From contig OY756967.1 in assembly GCA_963580455.1 (NCBI GenBank), positions 2,254,501-2,318,500 on the forward strand: DNA of 64,000 nucleotides. The letters run 5' to 3'. This stretch comes from Euonymus europaeus. Its lineage: Eukaryota > Streptophyta > Magnoliopsida > Celastrales > Celastraceae. The notes beneath the pieces are model-generated. The model saw only the letters and a list, made by a program, of their open reading frames with translations. It was not told the origin of the DNA and made no database searches. Every line of letters starts with the position of its first letter. The first letter of the stretch is position 1. Both the position numbers and the translations under genes were made by a program. Below are positions 47,301 to 60,694 of this stretch, piece after piece.

Positions 47301-50300
47301 ATATTCCATGAAATTGAATATTTAAAAAGCAAACTTAGAGTCACCAGATTGAACTCATTAAAGTACTCCTCGAAAAGATAACCGATGCTCACCCTCTTCT
47401 CGACAATAAATCAACAAGATAGGAAGTAATGTGTCGTCCAGCTACATTCATTCGCTTTGTAAGATGAGGGAATGAATAGCCATCAACAACTGGAACCTGG
47501 AGAAATCTGAAGAGTCATGCTTTAGGATAAATCTACAGATTGGCATCAAAGCAGAGCTAAAGTCATATAGCCATAGGTACTTCCTAATTTTCATTCTTAA
47601 ATAACTTATTAATCAATGATAGCGGTTAGAATACCTAAGGGTATTCTAGTCTTATGTCTATGTGTTTAGGCTTGTATATAGTATTATTGAATAGTAATAC
47701 AGAAATGAGAAGAAAATTAAACTGAGACATGAAAACCTAGCCGCTGCATCCGATAGCCATCTGATTAACATGGTATCGGAGGCGTAAGTTCCGGTGAGCT
47801 TGAATCAGTCGATCGGAAGGACGAGGCGAGTTTTCCGGCCGGAGTTGCGAGCAGCGCAGTACGTTCCGGAACACCAGTCTGGTGTCGCGCGACCCTTCCG
47901 GAGGAGCGAGCAGCGCAATCTGGTGTCGCGCGACAGAGCGCGAGGTCTGCTGGTGTCGCGCGACCGAGCGCGACGTCTGCTGGTCGTCAGGTCTTGGCAG
48001 GGACATTTCCGGTGACTTCTGTTGATTCCGGTGACTTCTATGGATTCCAGTGATTTCTGTGGAGACATTTCCGGTGATTTCTGGCGATCTCGAGCAGTGC
48101 CTTGTGCGACTGCTCTCCAGTTATTTTCAGTCAGCTTTTTCCGGCGATTTCTGCCTTTCCTAGTGTGTTTTCTGCTCTGGTTCTGTGTTTCCAGAGAAGT
48201 CAGGCTGAGTATATGTGATTCCAGAGAGGCTGCTGAATTTTTGGTTTCTAGCAACGGCTGGCCGAGTGTGGCTTGTGTTTTTTGGCTTACCTGTCTGCCT
48301 TGTTGAAGCGGTACTGTGATATTTATTTTGTTTCTGCATTTCTTGAATAAAAATGGCAGAGATTGGTGAGAAGAAGGTTACTACTGAAATCGTTGCTGCA
48401 ACCGCGCGGATTACAGATCGAAAATTGAATGGTTCAAATTATCAACAATGGAAGCGTATCATTCGCCGGTATTTATCGGGTATTGACATGGAGAAACATC
48501 TAACCGATGATCCTCCAACCGAGCTCACAGCTAAGGCTCAATGGATGAAGGACGATGACAAACTGTATAATATGATTCAAAATACTATGGATCCTTCGGT
48601 GGATGATATGGTGGGTCATTGTGATTCACTCAAGGAATTGTGGGAGTATCTTGATTCCTTGTATGCGAGTAAGAAGAATTTATCTCATATTCATGAGTTG
48701 TTGTCCGGATTGTATCGTGCTGATCAGAAGGATTGTATCGTGCTGATCAGAAGGGCCGCACTTTGGTAGATTATTATACTACCTTTAAGAGAATGTTTGA
48801 AGAGATGAAGACTTTATATCCTATTACTGCTGATGTGAAGAAGATGCAGGAACAACAGGAGGAGATAATTGTCCAGTGTTTTCTTGCCGGATTGGATTCT
48901 ACTTATGATGTGCCACGGTCTCAACTTCTTACAGACACAGATCTTCCATCACTTGCTGAGGCATTCTCTCGGTTGCGAATGGTGTGTAAGGATTCCACTC
49001 GGGAGTCCCCTGGAGGATCCAGTGTCGGTGAGACTTCTGCTCTAATTGGATGGAGTACTTGAGGTGGTGGTAGAGGTGGTCGCAATGGTGGTCGTGATGG
49101 TGGAGGACGTGGCGGTCCTCGAGTCTGTTTCTACTGCGGGGAACAGGGTCATTTAAAAAAGAATTGTTGGAAGTTGCATGGGAAACCGACTACTCCTCAG
49201 CGAGTAGCTAATGTTGTCACCCACGACGGATTGTTACCTATTCCTAGTAGAGCTACAAGTTCTGATGGTCATGTTGTGATATCTACTGATGAATATGCTC
49301 GTTTTGCTCAGTTTCAAGCCACTCAAAACTCGGCTCATGCCGCAACTCTTGTTCAGTCAGGTAACCCCACTGCATGTCTCACTTCCTCCTCACCCAATTG
49401 GGTCATTGATTCTGGAGCTACAGATCACATGACAAGCAATACAGGTATTCTTTCTTCATTCCAGTCATCTCCCATGTTCCCTAGTGTCATACTTGCTGAT
49501 GGTTCTAGTGTTCCTGTTATTGGTAGTGACACTACTTCTCCTACTTCTTCCTTGTCTCTGTCTTCTGTGCTTTGTTTACCTCATTTTCCTCTTAATTTGA
49601 TGTCTGTTAGTAAACTTACTCGTGCTTTGAATTGCTCTGTTCACTTCTTTCCTGATTCCTGTGTCTTTCAGGATCTTGTGACGAAGAAGATTATTGGTAG
49701 AGGTCGTGAATCCAATGGTCTGTACGTTCTTGTTGCTGACTCTCCACCGATGCCACGGTCCCTTGCTTCCACAAGTTACCTCTCCTCTTACCAGTTGCAT
49801 TGTCAGTTTGGTCATCCTTCTTTAAATGTATTAAAACGTCTTTGTCCGAGTTTACGGTCTGTGTCTAAGTTGGAGTGTGAGGCCTGTCAATTTGCCAAGC
49901 ACCATCGTGTGTCTTATCTTCCTCGGGTCAATAAACGGGTTGCGTCCCCTTTTTGAGTTGATTCATTCTGACATTTGGGGTCCCTGTCCTATTGTTTCTA
50001 AATCTGGATTTCGGTATTTTGTCACTTTTGTTGATGATTTTTCCCGTGTCACTTGTTTATATTTAATGAAAAATCGTGCTGAGTTGTATTCTATCTTTTG
50101 TGCTTTCTATGCTGAAATCAAAACACAACATAATGCTTCTATTCGTATTTTGCAAAGTGACAATGCTAAAGAATATTTTTCTCATTCGCTATCGTCTTTT
50201 CTCACTGCCAATGGCGTTGTTCACCAATCTTCATGTATTGTTACCCCTCAACAAAATGGGGTGGCTGAAAGAAAAAATCGTCACTTGATGGAAGTTGCCC

Positions 50301-53300
50301 GTGCTCTGTTATTTTCTATAAAAGTTTCCAAAGTCTTTTGGGCTGATGCTGTTAATACTGCTTGCTATTTAATTAATCGCATGCCATCTTCAGTTCTAGG
50401 AAGATACTTAGTCTCAGCTGATGTTACCTTTTTTGAGTCTACGCCCTTTGTCTCTGAACCTTCTGTTCCTGTGTACGCTCCTGAGGATGAGTTTCTTGTC
50501 TACCATACTAGTACTTCAGACAATTCTTCTGAATCTTCTCGCCCTCCCATTACCAAGACATTTTCTCGGCACACTGTCTTTCCCCCCGTGATACCTACAG
50601 TGAACACTCCAATGACATCAACGTCTGATCTGGATGCTTTACCTCTACCTGCTTCTTCGTCTCAGGATCCTCCTTCTCCAACTGCTAACAGTCTCGACCT
50701 CCCAATTGCTCTTCGAAAAGGTAAACGTTCCTGTACTTATCCTATCTCATCTTTCGTGTCATATAACAGTTTATCTCTTATCTCTCAGTCTCTGGTTTCC
50801 TCTCTCAACTCTGTCTCTTTCCTAAGTCTGTTTCCCAAGCTCTTTCTCATTCTGGTTGGCGGAAGGCCATGCTAGATGAAATGGCTGCTCTTGAGAAGAA
50901 CAGTACTTGGCGACTTGTTTCCCTTCCAGTGGGTAAGCGTGCTATTGGTTGCAAATGGGTTTTCACAGTTAAAGTAAATCCGGATGGTTCTGTAGCTCGT
51001 CTTAAGGCTCGGTTAGTTGCTAAAGGTTATGCTCAGATTTATGGGGTTGATTATTCTGAAACATTTTCTTCTGTAGCTAAACTTGCTTCCATTCGGCTTT
51101 TTATATCCTTGGCTGCAACATATCATTGGCCACTGTATCAATTGGATATCAAAAATGTCTTTCTTCACGGTGATCTGACTGACGTGTTATACATGGAGCA
51201 ACCACCTGGGTTTGTTGCTCAGGGGGAGTCTGGGAAAGTGTGTTTCCTGCAGAAATCATTGTATGGGTTGAAACAGTCCCCTCGTGCTTGGTTTGGACGT
51301 TTCAGCGAAGTAGTCTTTGAGTTTGGATTGTGGCGCAGTGCTCATGATCATTCAGTTTTCTATCGCAACTCAGCATGTGGGTGCATTCTTCTAGTGGTCT
51401 ATGTTGATGATATTGTGATTACTGGGAGTGATAGTGCGGGCATTATCGCTCTCAAATCCTTTCTTCGTACTAAATTTCAGACAAAGGATCTTGGCTCTCT
51501 TCGATACTTTTTGGGGATTGAAGTGTATCGAAGTAAGAAAGGTATATTTCTATCTCAGAGGAAATATGTTCTTGATATACTCGAAGAAACAGGCTTGACT
51601 ACAGCCAAGCCATGTGATGCTCCCATGATACCGAATGTGAAACTCACAGATGAGGAGGGAGATTTACTCCCGAATCCTGAACGGTATAGGCGATTGGTTG
51701 GGAAACTCAATTATCTCACTGTAACACGTCCTGACATCGCCTTTCCAGTGAGTGTGGTTAGTCAGTTCATGTCATCTCCTAGAACATCTCATTGGGATGC
51801 GGTTGTTCACATTCTAAAATATCTTAAGAGTGCCCCAGGTCGTGGCGTTGTTTTTGGAGATCAGGGTCACAGTAGAATAGAAGGATTTTGTGATGCGGAT
51901 TGGGCAGGCTGTCCAATAGATAGGCGGTCTACTACAGGTTATTGTGTCTTTGTTAGAGAGAACTTGGTCTCATGGAAGAGTAAGAAGCAAAGTGTGGTGG
52001 CTCGGTCGAGTGCAGAATCTAAATATAGGGCTATCGCTCATTCTAGTTGTGAACTTATGTGGGTACATCATCTGCTTCGAGAGATTGGTATAAAAGACTC
52101 AATTCCTATACAGTTGTGGTGTGATAATCAAGCAGCTATTCATATAGCCTCTAATCCTGTGTTCCATGAGCGGACGAAACATATTGAAGTTGATTGTCAT
52201 TTTGTCCGTGAGAAAATCCAGAAATGATTGATTTGTGTGCAACATATCAAAACTGGAGAACAAATAGCTGATATATTTACTAAAGCCCTTTCTGGGAATC
52301 GGGTAGCATACATTTGTAACAAGTTGGGCATGATTGATATCTATGCTCCAACTTGAGGGAGAGTGTTAGAATACCTAAGGGTATTCTAGTCTTATGTCTA
52401 TGTGTTTAGGCTTGTATATAGTATTATTGAATAGTAATACAGAAATGAGAAGAAAATTAAACTGAAACATGAAAACCTAGCCGCTGCATCCGATAGCCAT
52501 CTGATTAACAATAGCTAAGACAGCAATGGCTGTGTTCCGAGAAGGGGGAAGGTTAATTTAAATGTAGGAAAAACCATGCCAAGATACTTAATTTTTCTCT
52601 CACCCATATGCCACATCTTAGTTGTTTTCATCATGAGCTGACTGACAATCTCATGGAATAGGTAGATATGGCGTCTCGATTGAAAACTCAAAAGACCAAC
52701 CAGGCCCCCCTGCCTTTTTTATCTAATAAAATTGCTTGCATACCTGAAAATAAATAAATAACAAGGATAGGACTATGCAAGATCTTAGAAGGAAATTATA
52801 GCAGCATTGAAGCAAGACGGTATTTCCTCAAACTCCTCATACAAACTGTCAACTCTAAAGATGAATTGATGCATCCTATAAAGTGGTATAGTTCCATCAG
52901 TTTTAGGGTGAAAGGTACATCATTTAACGAGAAATTGTACTTAGAACTGCCTTTTACCATTTAGCACATACAAAGCAAAAACACTTCAAACCAAACTCTG
53001 TACTAATGCAACCTAATGGGATATATAGATCCCATCCAAAATCAAGCTAAGTGATCAATCTGGAAAATAAATAACTAAATAAATCAAGGAGTATGATTTG
53101 CAGCAAGTACCACATGAGTGACTCCGTCACCAGAGTCAATGACTAATCCAGTCAGCAAACCTGCCAGAATTCAAGGTAATGCTGAAGCATGTGAGAATGA
53201 AAGGGTTATAAAAGCTGTGTTACTGGTAGTTTAGCAGAAAGAAAAGCAATAGAGCTAAAAATCGTAAACTGTACAAGAGATTCATGCAACCATTCTATGT

Positions 53301-54568
53301 GCTTTGTCCTTTTTCTCATTTGCCATTTTGTAAAGGATCAATATGTCAATTCATGATATTTAAAACTTCAAACATTGGCTTATGCACCTTGGGCGTACAA
53401 AGTTAAAACCGCTTGGATTTGAATGAAGACTCCAGCAAAGTTGTATTTCTCAAACATTGTCTCCACCTATATGGTCAAGTTCAAAACAAATCCTGAGACG
53501 CAACTTCAAAGATGTTCAAAAATACTAGACAATATGATCTGAAAGATAGATCACAAACCATTTTTTCTCGGTTTTTTGAGGGATTAAGAGGTGGGTCTGT
53601 AAGTAGAATTTTGCATTCTGTTGGATCTATCTGTAGAGACACAATATCAGACAGTGTCCCAAAAAAAATTGCAGAACAAACAAAAGGTTATAAATTATAG
53701 GTTTTCAAAGTAATTAGAAGCACTGGAATTGTACTTTCAGTTCACTGTAAAATGCATGGTCCCAAACATGGCACATATCATCCCAGTTCTGCACAATCCC
53801 ATTGTTAACAGGATATGATATATCCAATTGATGCCGGAATTCTGCACAAGCTTCTCCAACAATGGTATCCTACATATATTAGGGGGAAGATAACATCCTC
53901 TCAGCATCACAAAGTAAACTAGAAAGACAGGTAACTTAAAAGCACCCAAAGCTACTCAATTCTTATCATCATCGTCCGAATAACAACTCAATTCCATAGA
54001 ACTATAATATCACGAAGTTGGAAAATTAAATCCACTACTTATGTACATTCTTTAACCTTGATTTCTTGTTCCACCAGAGATTCTTCATATCGTAACAAGG
54101 GCCTACCAACCACGCAAGGGAACACCGAGGTAGGGAAATTCTCCCCAGCAAATCCACACTTCACATACTGCATTTCCATATAATTCATAGTTTTAGATAC
54201 ATCACAGAAACCAAAGACAGGGCAAATAACGACATAAACTACACAAAACTGTAATATCTGAAGCTGAAAATTCTGATCAACACTATATATGTGCAATCAA
54301 TTAATTATGAAAATCCAATATATGAAGCTCATCGTACTCTAAAAACTTAATCAACGCCGTGATTAGAAATCACTGTGAAGGCGCCATGGTTGATTTTATG
54401 ATAATTGAATTGAGCAGATCCGAGAGAATAACCACTCATTATACATTGATTAATTAAAGCATCAAGAAAGCAACGATCAGAAATGTAAATAGCAATAAAA
54501 TAGAGAAACATGGATGGAGCATCTACGCCGGTGCCATTGTCGCAAACGACGACGTTTCTATTGTCCAT
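44316..54568 (-). CDS. ARP2: Actin-related protein 2 (ARP2/3 complex subunit)
   Basis: ARP2 pairs with ARP3 to nucleate branched actin filaments. Fifteen exons: 54527-54568, 54057-54167, 53735-53869, 53559-53630, 53388-53466, 53111-53160, 47393-47496, 47214-47282, 47063-47126, 46673-46741, 46240-46323, 45389-45447, 45198-45264, 44551-44634 and 44316-44396. They total 1170 nt, 389 residues, the length I recall for Arabidopsis ARP2. The start is [20 protein letters not shown]. The actin-fold nucleotide loops appear as DNGTG and [11 protein letters not shown], and [13 protein letters not shown] is the third phosphate/adenosine motif. The end is [12 protein letters not shown]. Every exon joint is in frame with GT-AG sites. 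Intron 6 contains a copia element, yet flanking splice sites are intact. Confidence 0.97.
47624..47770 (+). repeat. 5' LTR of the copia element in ARP2
   Basis: 147 bp. Its first base is G where the 3' LTR has T, and one internal G/A difference was seen (AAACTGAGACATG versus AAACTGAAACATG). Confidence 0.94.
47820..48080 (+). repeat. GC-rich repetitive leader of the copia element in ARP2
   Basis: The untranslated leader contains repeats of TGGTGTCGCGCGAC (near 47881, 47921 and 47951) and of CCGGTGACTTCTG/CCGGTGATTTCTG (48010-48090). The base composition is far richer in GC than the surrounding intron. Confidence 0.8.
48353..52356 (+). pseudogene. Broken Ty1/copia gag-pol in ARP2 intron 6
   Basis: Gag starts at 48353 ([18 protein letters not shown]) and shifts frame at a 23-bp tandem duplication (48707-48752). 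A second frame ends at a stop near 49060, before the CCHC knuckle ([16 protein letters not shown]) near 49125. Protease ([11 protein letters not shown]) and the integrase zinc segment run to about 49956, with a further shift near 49930 (LEFADVNKRV-type junction). The integrase core ([18 protein letters not shown]) follows. The segment between MPSSVLG and [12 protein letters not shown], near 50400, is missing. RT runs 50869 on, with YVDD intact. RNase H keeps DADWAGCP and meets a stop at 52225. It could be mobilised only by another element. Confidence 0.9.
48707..48752 (+). repeat. 23-bp frame-breaking tandem duplication in gag
   Basis: GGATTGTATCGTGCTGATCAGAA occurs twice in direct succession (the unit is 23 bp, the second copy starts at 48730). 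As 23 is not a multiple of three, it shifts the gag frame. Confidence 0.92.
52364..52510 (+). repeat. 3' LTR of the copia element in ARP2
   Basis: 147 bp, TG...CA, followed by the ATAGC target duplication. Confidence 0.94.
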
Positions 54569-54837
54569 GTTGTGCTACAGCTTCTGCGGAGGAGCTTATG
54601 AGTCCTGCTTAATCGACCATCCACCGGACCGCCGCTTTCCCTGCGAGCAGACGTTGAGTGGAAGGCAAGGAGGTCGTTGGTCCCACTGAATACCCAACTC
54701 GATTTAAGCATACGACGACGTTCTCGCGCTAAACGGACCGGAAAACCTTCCGGGCCATTTGGCATTGTTGTCTTAACGATGTCGCTTCTTTAATGCCATC
54801 GGGCCATTTCAATGGGCTTTGACATGCTTTAAACCCA

Positions 54838-54880
54838 GATGAGCACTATTGGCACCCCAAGTTTTAGGAGTTCACCCCTT
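54838..54880 (+). repeat. Left terminal inverted repeat of the MULE
   Basis: Starts GATGAGCACTATTGGCACCC. The first 15 bases match the right end exactly. Confidence 0.85.
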
Positions 54881-54999
54881 AAATTTTACTAGAATACAAC
54901 TCTTATTTCACCTCATCTGTCCTGCACTGTCACACTCCAACAATTGCACGAAAACAGAGCATCGTTCATCACCGTTTCTCCTTCTTCAACGACGACGAA

Positions 55000-57134
55000 A
55001 TGGACGTCGACAGTGACAATGTCTACTCCGACGGAGAGTCTATGGAGGCTGAGGATCTTTCAAAAGACGGTGAAGAGTTCTTTGAAGCGGGACAGGTCAG
55101 TTTCTTCACTAACCATAAATCCTACTTTTTTGTGTTATAGCCATTGAAGTGGATTGAAACGGAATGCATGTGTCACTGGATATTTACAGGGTCCTATTAT
55201 TGAATCATATGCTCCATTGATGACTAAAGTAGACACCACAGAGTTATTTCGTACTGATTTGATATATATAAAACCCTATCTTCCAAATTTCTCTTGTATG
55301 TCGTTTGGTTTGGTAAATGTAGGTAAATTTGGTGTTGTATTTAATGGTTTGTTAGGTATTTAATGGTAAAGAGGATGTTGTCAATCATGCAAGGAGATGT
55401 GGTCGCAAGAATGGAGTTGTGGTGGTTGTAGTGAGGTCTGACCTGAATGATTTAAAGAGAACCCCTATGATACTATTAGGTTGTGAGAGAAGTGGTGCCT
55501 ACAAGAAGAAAGCCAGCACAAAAATTAGGCGATCATCCACCAAAAAATGTGGATGCCCATTCTCCCTCAAAGCTCATTTGACAGATGCAACAACTGGGAA
55601 ATGGAGCTTGGTTGTGTTGAATGGAAAGCACAACCATGCTTTGATTAAGGCATTTGAGGGTCATTCTTACGTGGGCAGACTGAGTAAAGAAGAGAAAGAA
55701 ACTGTTGAGAGGCTTAGCAAAACAGGGGTGAAGACAAGGGAAATTTTGAACCAACTCAAGTTGTCTGACCCAACAAATGCTTCTACATTGAAGACTGTTT
55801 ACAATGCCATAACTGCTTTGAGGTTATCAGAGTCAGCTGGGAGGTCACATATGCAACAATTGTTCAAGCTGCTCACTGAAAATGGTTTTGTGACAAGACA
55901 TAGGTTAGAGCCAACAACTGATGTGTTGAAGGATTTATTTTGGTGCAGCTCTACCTCTGTACAACTAGCCAGAGCATTTCCATTCGTGTTCATTCTAGAT
56001 TGCACATACAAGACAAACAAGTATAGGTTCCCTTTGTTGCAGATAGTTGGAGTGACATCGACACAAAAGACATTTTCAGTGGCATTTTGTTACATGGATG
56101 CAGAGAAGCAGAACAACTATGAGTGGGCTTTGCATTGTTTCAGAGACTTGTTTGAGACTGTTTTGGCAGGAGTGTTTGTGACTGATAGAGAGATTGCCCT
56201 TATGAATGTTGTGAATGTTGTTTTTCCTGATGCTAAGAATCTGCTTTGTCGAGTACACATTGCAAAAAATATACTCACCAATTGTGTTGGTGATTTCAAG
56301 CTAAAGGAAGAGTTTGATGAGTTCATGAGATGCTGGGCTACTGTGGTTCATGCAAAGACTTTTAGGGAGTATGAGGAGGCAGTAGAGAATATGCAGAGCA
56401 AGTTCAAGGATCATTCAAAGCCTTTGAGCTACATTAAAGAATCATGGTTGAATAAATACAAAGAGAATTTTGTAGCAGCTTGGGTAAATGAATACTTTCA
56501 TCTTGGACACACTACTACAAATAGGGTAGAGAGCAGTCATTCAAAACTCAAGAAATACCTATCAAACTCTGCTGGTGGATTTGTACAATCATTTGGCAAG
56601 ATAAACTTGTTGTTGCAAGGGCAGGTACTTGATATAAAAGCTTCATTTGAAGAGAGTCTGACTAGAGTCCCCATTAGATTTAGGGTTGGATTGTTCAAGG
56701 ATTTGAACAATATGGTTTCTACAGCAGCCTTGGAGAAACTGGAAAAGAAATTAACTCCCATGGCGAGTTCTGGTGTTAGTGCAAAAAATTGTATACACAC
56801 CAATGCAAAATGCTTAGGGCTGCCTTGTGCACATATGATCACTAATTACAAAAAAGAAGGTAGATGCATCCCACTCTCTGATGTTCATAAATATTGGAAG
56901 CAATTGTGCATGCGGCCTTTCAGTGACAACCCTGCTGATGAGATAACAATTCATGCTGAGATGGAAATTTTGGTTAAGGCTTTTGCTGCTATGACTATCC
57001 CTCAAAAGGTAGAACTTAAAAGACAACTTCAAGCTTTAGGCAAGACTAGCAGTACTGGGATATTAGAGTCAAAACCAAAGGAGAATTTGAGGGTAGAAAG
57101 AAGGTGCAGAAGGGGAATAAAACATCTGAACTAG
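55000..57134 (+). CDS. MULE transposase (FAR1/MURA-like)
   Basis: Catalyses cut-and-paste movement of the element. Exon 1 (55000-55095, MDVDSDNVYSDGESMEAEDL, acidic) joins exon 2 (55356-57134) through a GT-AG intron in phase 0, giving 624 residues. The N-terminal part has a FAR1/WRKY-like zinc segment (CGCPFSLKAHL to NGKHNH). The DDE core follows: first Asp in FILDCTYKTNKYRFP, second in FVTDREIALMN, and Glu in TTNRVESSHSKLKKYL. A worn SWIM-like zinc segment (KCLGLPCAHMI) lies near residue 485. No stop interrupts the core. It ends 30 bases into the overlap with the OTU frame; a one-base shift probably separates it from an originally continuous protein. Confidence 0.85.
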
Positions 57135-57910
57135 GCGCGGATAACTCAACAAAACGTGAGCCATCAGCTTTTGAGCATGTCCTTAAATCACATGTCTTTG
57201 AAGATGTGAAGCAAAGTCAGAGTACAGGTGCTTCAACTCAGCATTCAAAATTGAAGATGAAAATGAAAGTTCATAGAACCAGAAATGCAAATACACAAAA
57301 TTGGATTTCTTTGTTCCCTGATTTTATGCAGCCCTACATAAGTAATATTGTTGATGTCCCTGGAGATGGGCACTGCGGCTTCAGGGTGGTTGGATCCTAC
57401 TATGGTTGGAATGTTGACAGTGGTTGGAGAGTAGCTCGAGAGGATCTTGCAAAAGAATTACGTAAAAATGGAGATGAATATGACTTGGTGTTATCTCCCT
57501 TCTCAAGCACATCTGAGCTGTTGTCTAGCGTTGTCTGTCAATCAACTACTGCTGAAACAAAGAATTGGTTGATCATGCCTTATATGGGCAATGTTATCTC
57601 GAGTTGTTATAAAGTGGTGGTCGTGCTCATTTCAAAAGAGCAATGTTTGACATTTTTCCCACTCAAGGAACCTCTGCCTCTGGATTACAACCAATCGATA
57701 ATGGTTTTCGGATATATCAATGACTCCCACTTCATCAGGCTGGAACTTAAAGATGATAGTCCCTTACCTCCAGTCTCAAAGATGTGGTTAGATCATCATC
57801 ATGCAAACGCAAGAGCTTGGCAGATGAAGTTTGCTGGTATGATGAAGAAATTTGTAGAGTTGTCGTCAAATAAGAATCATAGCATCGCCACTATGGAGAT
57901 AATAGATTGA
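57104..57910 (+). pseudogene. OTU-like cysteine protease domain, out of frame with the transposase
   Basis: OTU proteins cleave ubiquitin or related chains. The frame has no ATG at its start; it begins in the overlap (reading GRKKVQKGNKTSELG) as if continuing the transposase. The catalytic Cys sits in VPGDGHCGFRVVGSYYG and the likely His in INDSHFIRLEL, the two OTU hallmarks. OTU domains downstream of FAR1/MULE-type transposases occur in plant transposon-derived proteins, so a former fusion is likely. A single missing base near 57090 would restore one frame. If translated by frameshifting or from another start, it could still be active; this is unknown. Confidence 0.7.
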
Positions 57911-58446
57911 AGACTGTGAAGATAATAGATTGAAGATAGAGACATGTTGATGCATTTCTTATTACAGCTTTAGACTATGAAGAAGCACGAGAGAGACATA
58001 ATTCAAAGCATAATTAGTGCTTCTTTTGCTTTTGCTTTTGTCTTTAGCTTTTGCTTTTGTCTTTGCCATTGATTGTCTTTTGTTGTTTTACTTGCCCATT
58101 TTAATATTTCTCCTGTTGGGTTGTTGACTTTATTTAAATTCGTTGGTTGTCATGGTTTGAGGGGATTTTTGCTATTATTAGAAAATATTGGATTCTCCAG
58201 AGTTGTGACTCTGTGTTCCATCTATGAGTTTGTGAGCTACTGGTTCTTGTTTGTTTCCCCTGCATTACATGTTGTTTTGTTAATCTAGTATTTGATGTAA
58301 TATTTCTGTTGAAGTACTTTGTTTTGCATTACAGGGTTTATATATGTGTTGCAGACTGCTCATGGGGTGACCTATGTAATTTTTTAAAAAACTGTATAAA
58401 GGGTGAACTCAGAAACATTATAATTTTAGATGAGATTTTAATAGAA

Positions 58447-58489
58447 TGGGGTAAACTAAGGAATTTGTGGGGTTCCAATAGTGCTCATC
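58447..58489 (-). repeat. Right terminal inverted repeat of the MULE
   Basis: Its reverse complement starts GATGAGCACTATTGGAACCC. The match to the left end becomes imperfect after 15 bases. Confidence 0.85.
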
Positions 58490-58539
58490 TTAAACTCATA
58501 ACCCAAATAGTATCCTTAAACAGTTAAACCCAACCTAAA

Positions 58540-58700
58540 AGATTTAATAGGCCCAATACATTTCACATTTTTTTTTTCCTTAGGTGCGGCCCAATTCATC
58601 AAATTCTTGTCTCATCCTTTGCGTAAACGACGTCGTCGCGACACTTAAACATCGACCTGATATAACTACTATATAAGACTTAACGAATTAGGGTTTTCGC
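58540..58700 (+). promoter_or_regulatory. RPL7A promoter: site II elements, TATA box and telo-box
   Basis: GGCCCAAT occurs near 58550 and again near 58587 (site II type, common in plant ribosomal-protein promoters). TATATAAG lies at 58670-58677. TTAGGGTTT (telo-box, inverse of AAACCCTAA) lies at 58688-58696, just after the TATA box. The arrangement is characteristic of plant translation-machinery genes. The MULE ends about 50 bp upstream. Confidence 0.75.
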
Positions 58701-58768
58701 GTCGCCACATTGATAGTAGGGAGTAGGCGACACAGTAGAACGAAGGAGCTTGAATTGCAGTCACAAAA

Positions 58769-60694
<1,926 letters not shown>

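Larger units (their letters stand above)
47624..52510 (+). mobile_element. Ty1/copia LTR retrotransposon, recent but defective
   Basis: A 4.9-kb element in ARP2 intron 6, antisense to the gene. 147-bp LTRs begin TGTTAGAATACC (GGTTAG in the 5' copy) and end CTGATTAACA. The target duplication ATAGC is perfect (47619-47623 and 52511-52515). A primer site TGGTATCGGAGGCG follows the 5' LTR and a purine tract GAGGGAGAG precedes the 3' LTR. Only two LTR differences were seen. The coding region is broken. Confidence 0.96.
54838..58489 (+). mobile_element. Mutator-like element (MULE) carrying transposase and an OTU domain
   Basis: A 3.65-kb DNA transposon. The left end GATGAGCACTATTGG is repeated exactly inverted at the right end, and diverged similarity continues for about 42 bp (GGCACCCC.. 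/ GGAACCCC.., TTCACCCC / TTTACCCC). It is flanked by a 9-bp target duplication with one mismatch (TTAAACCCA at 54829-54837; TTAAACTCA at 58490-58498), the length typical of Mutator elements. It encodes a MULE transposase and, directly after, an OTU-like protease domain. It lies between the divergent ARP2 and RPL7A genes. Confidence 0.9.
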
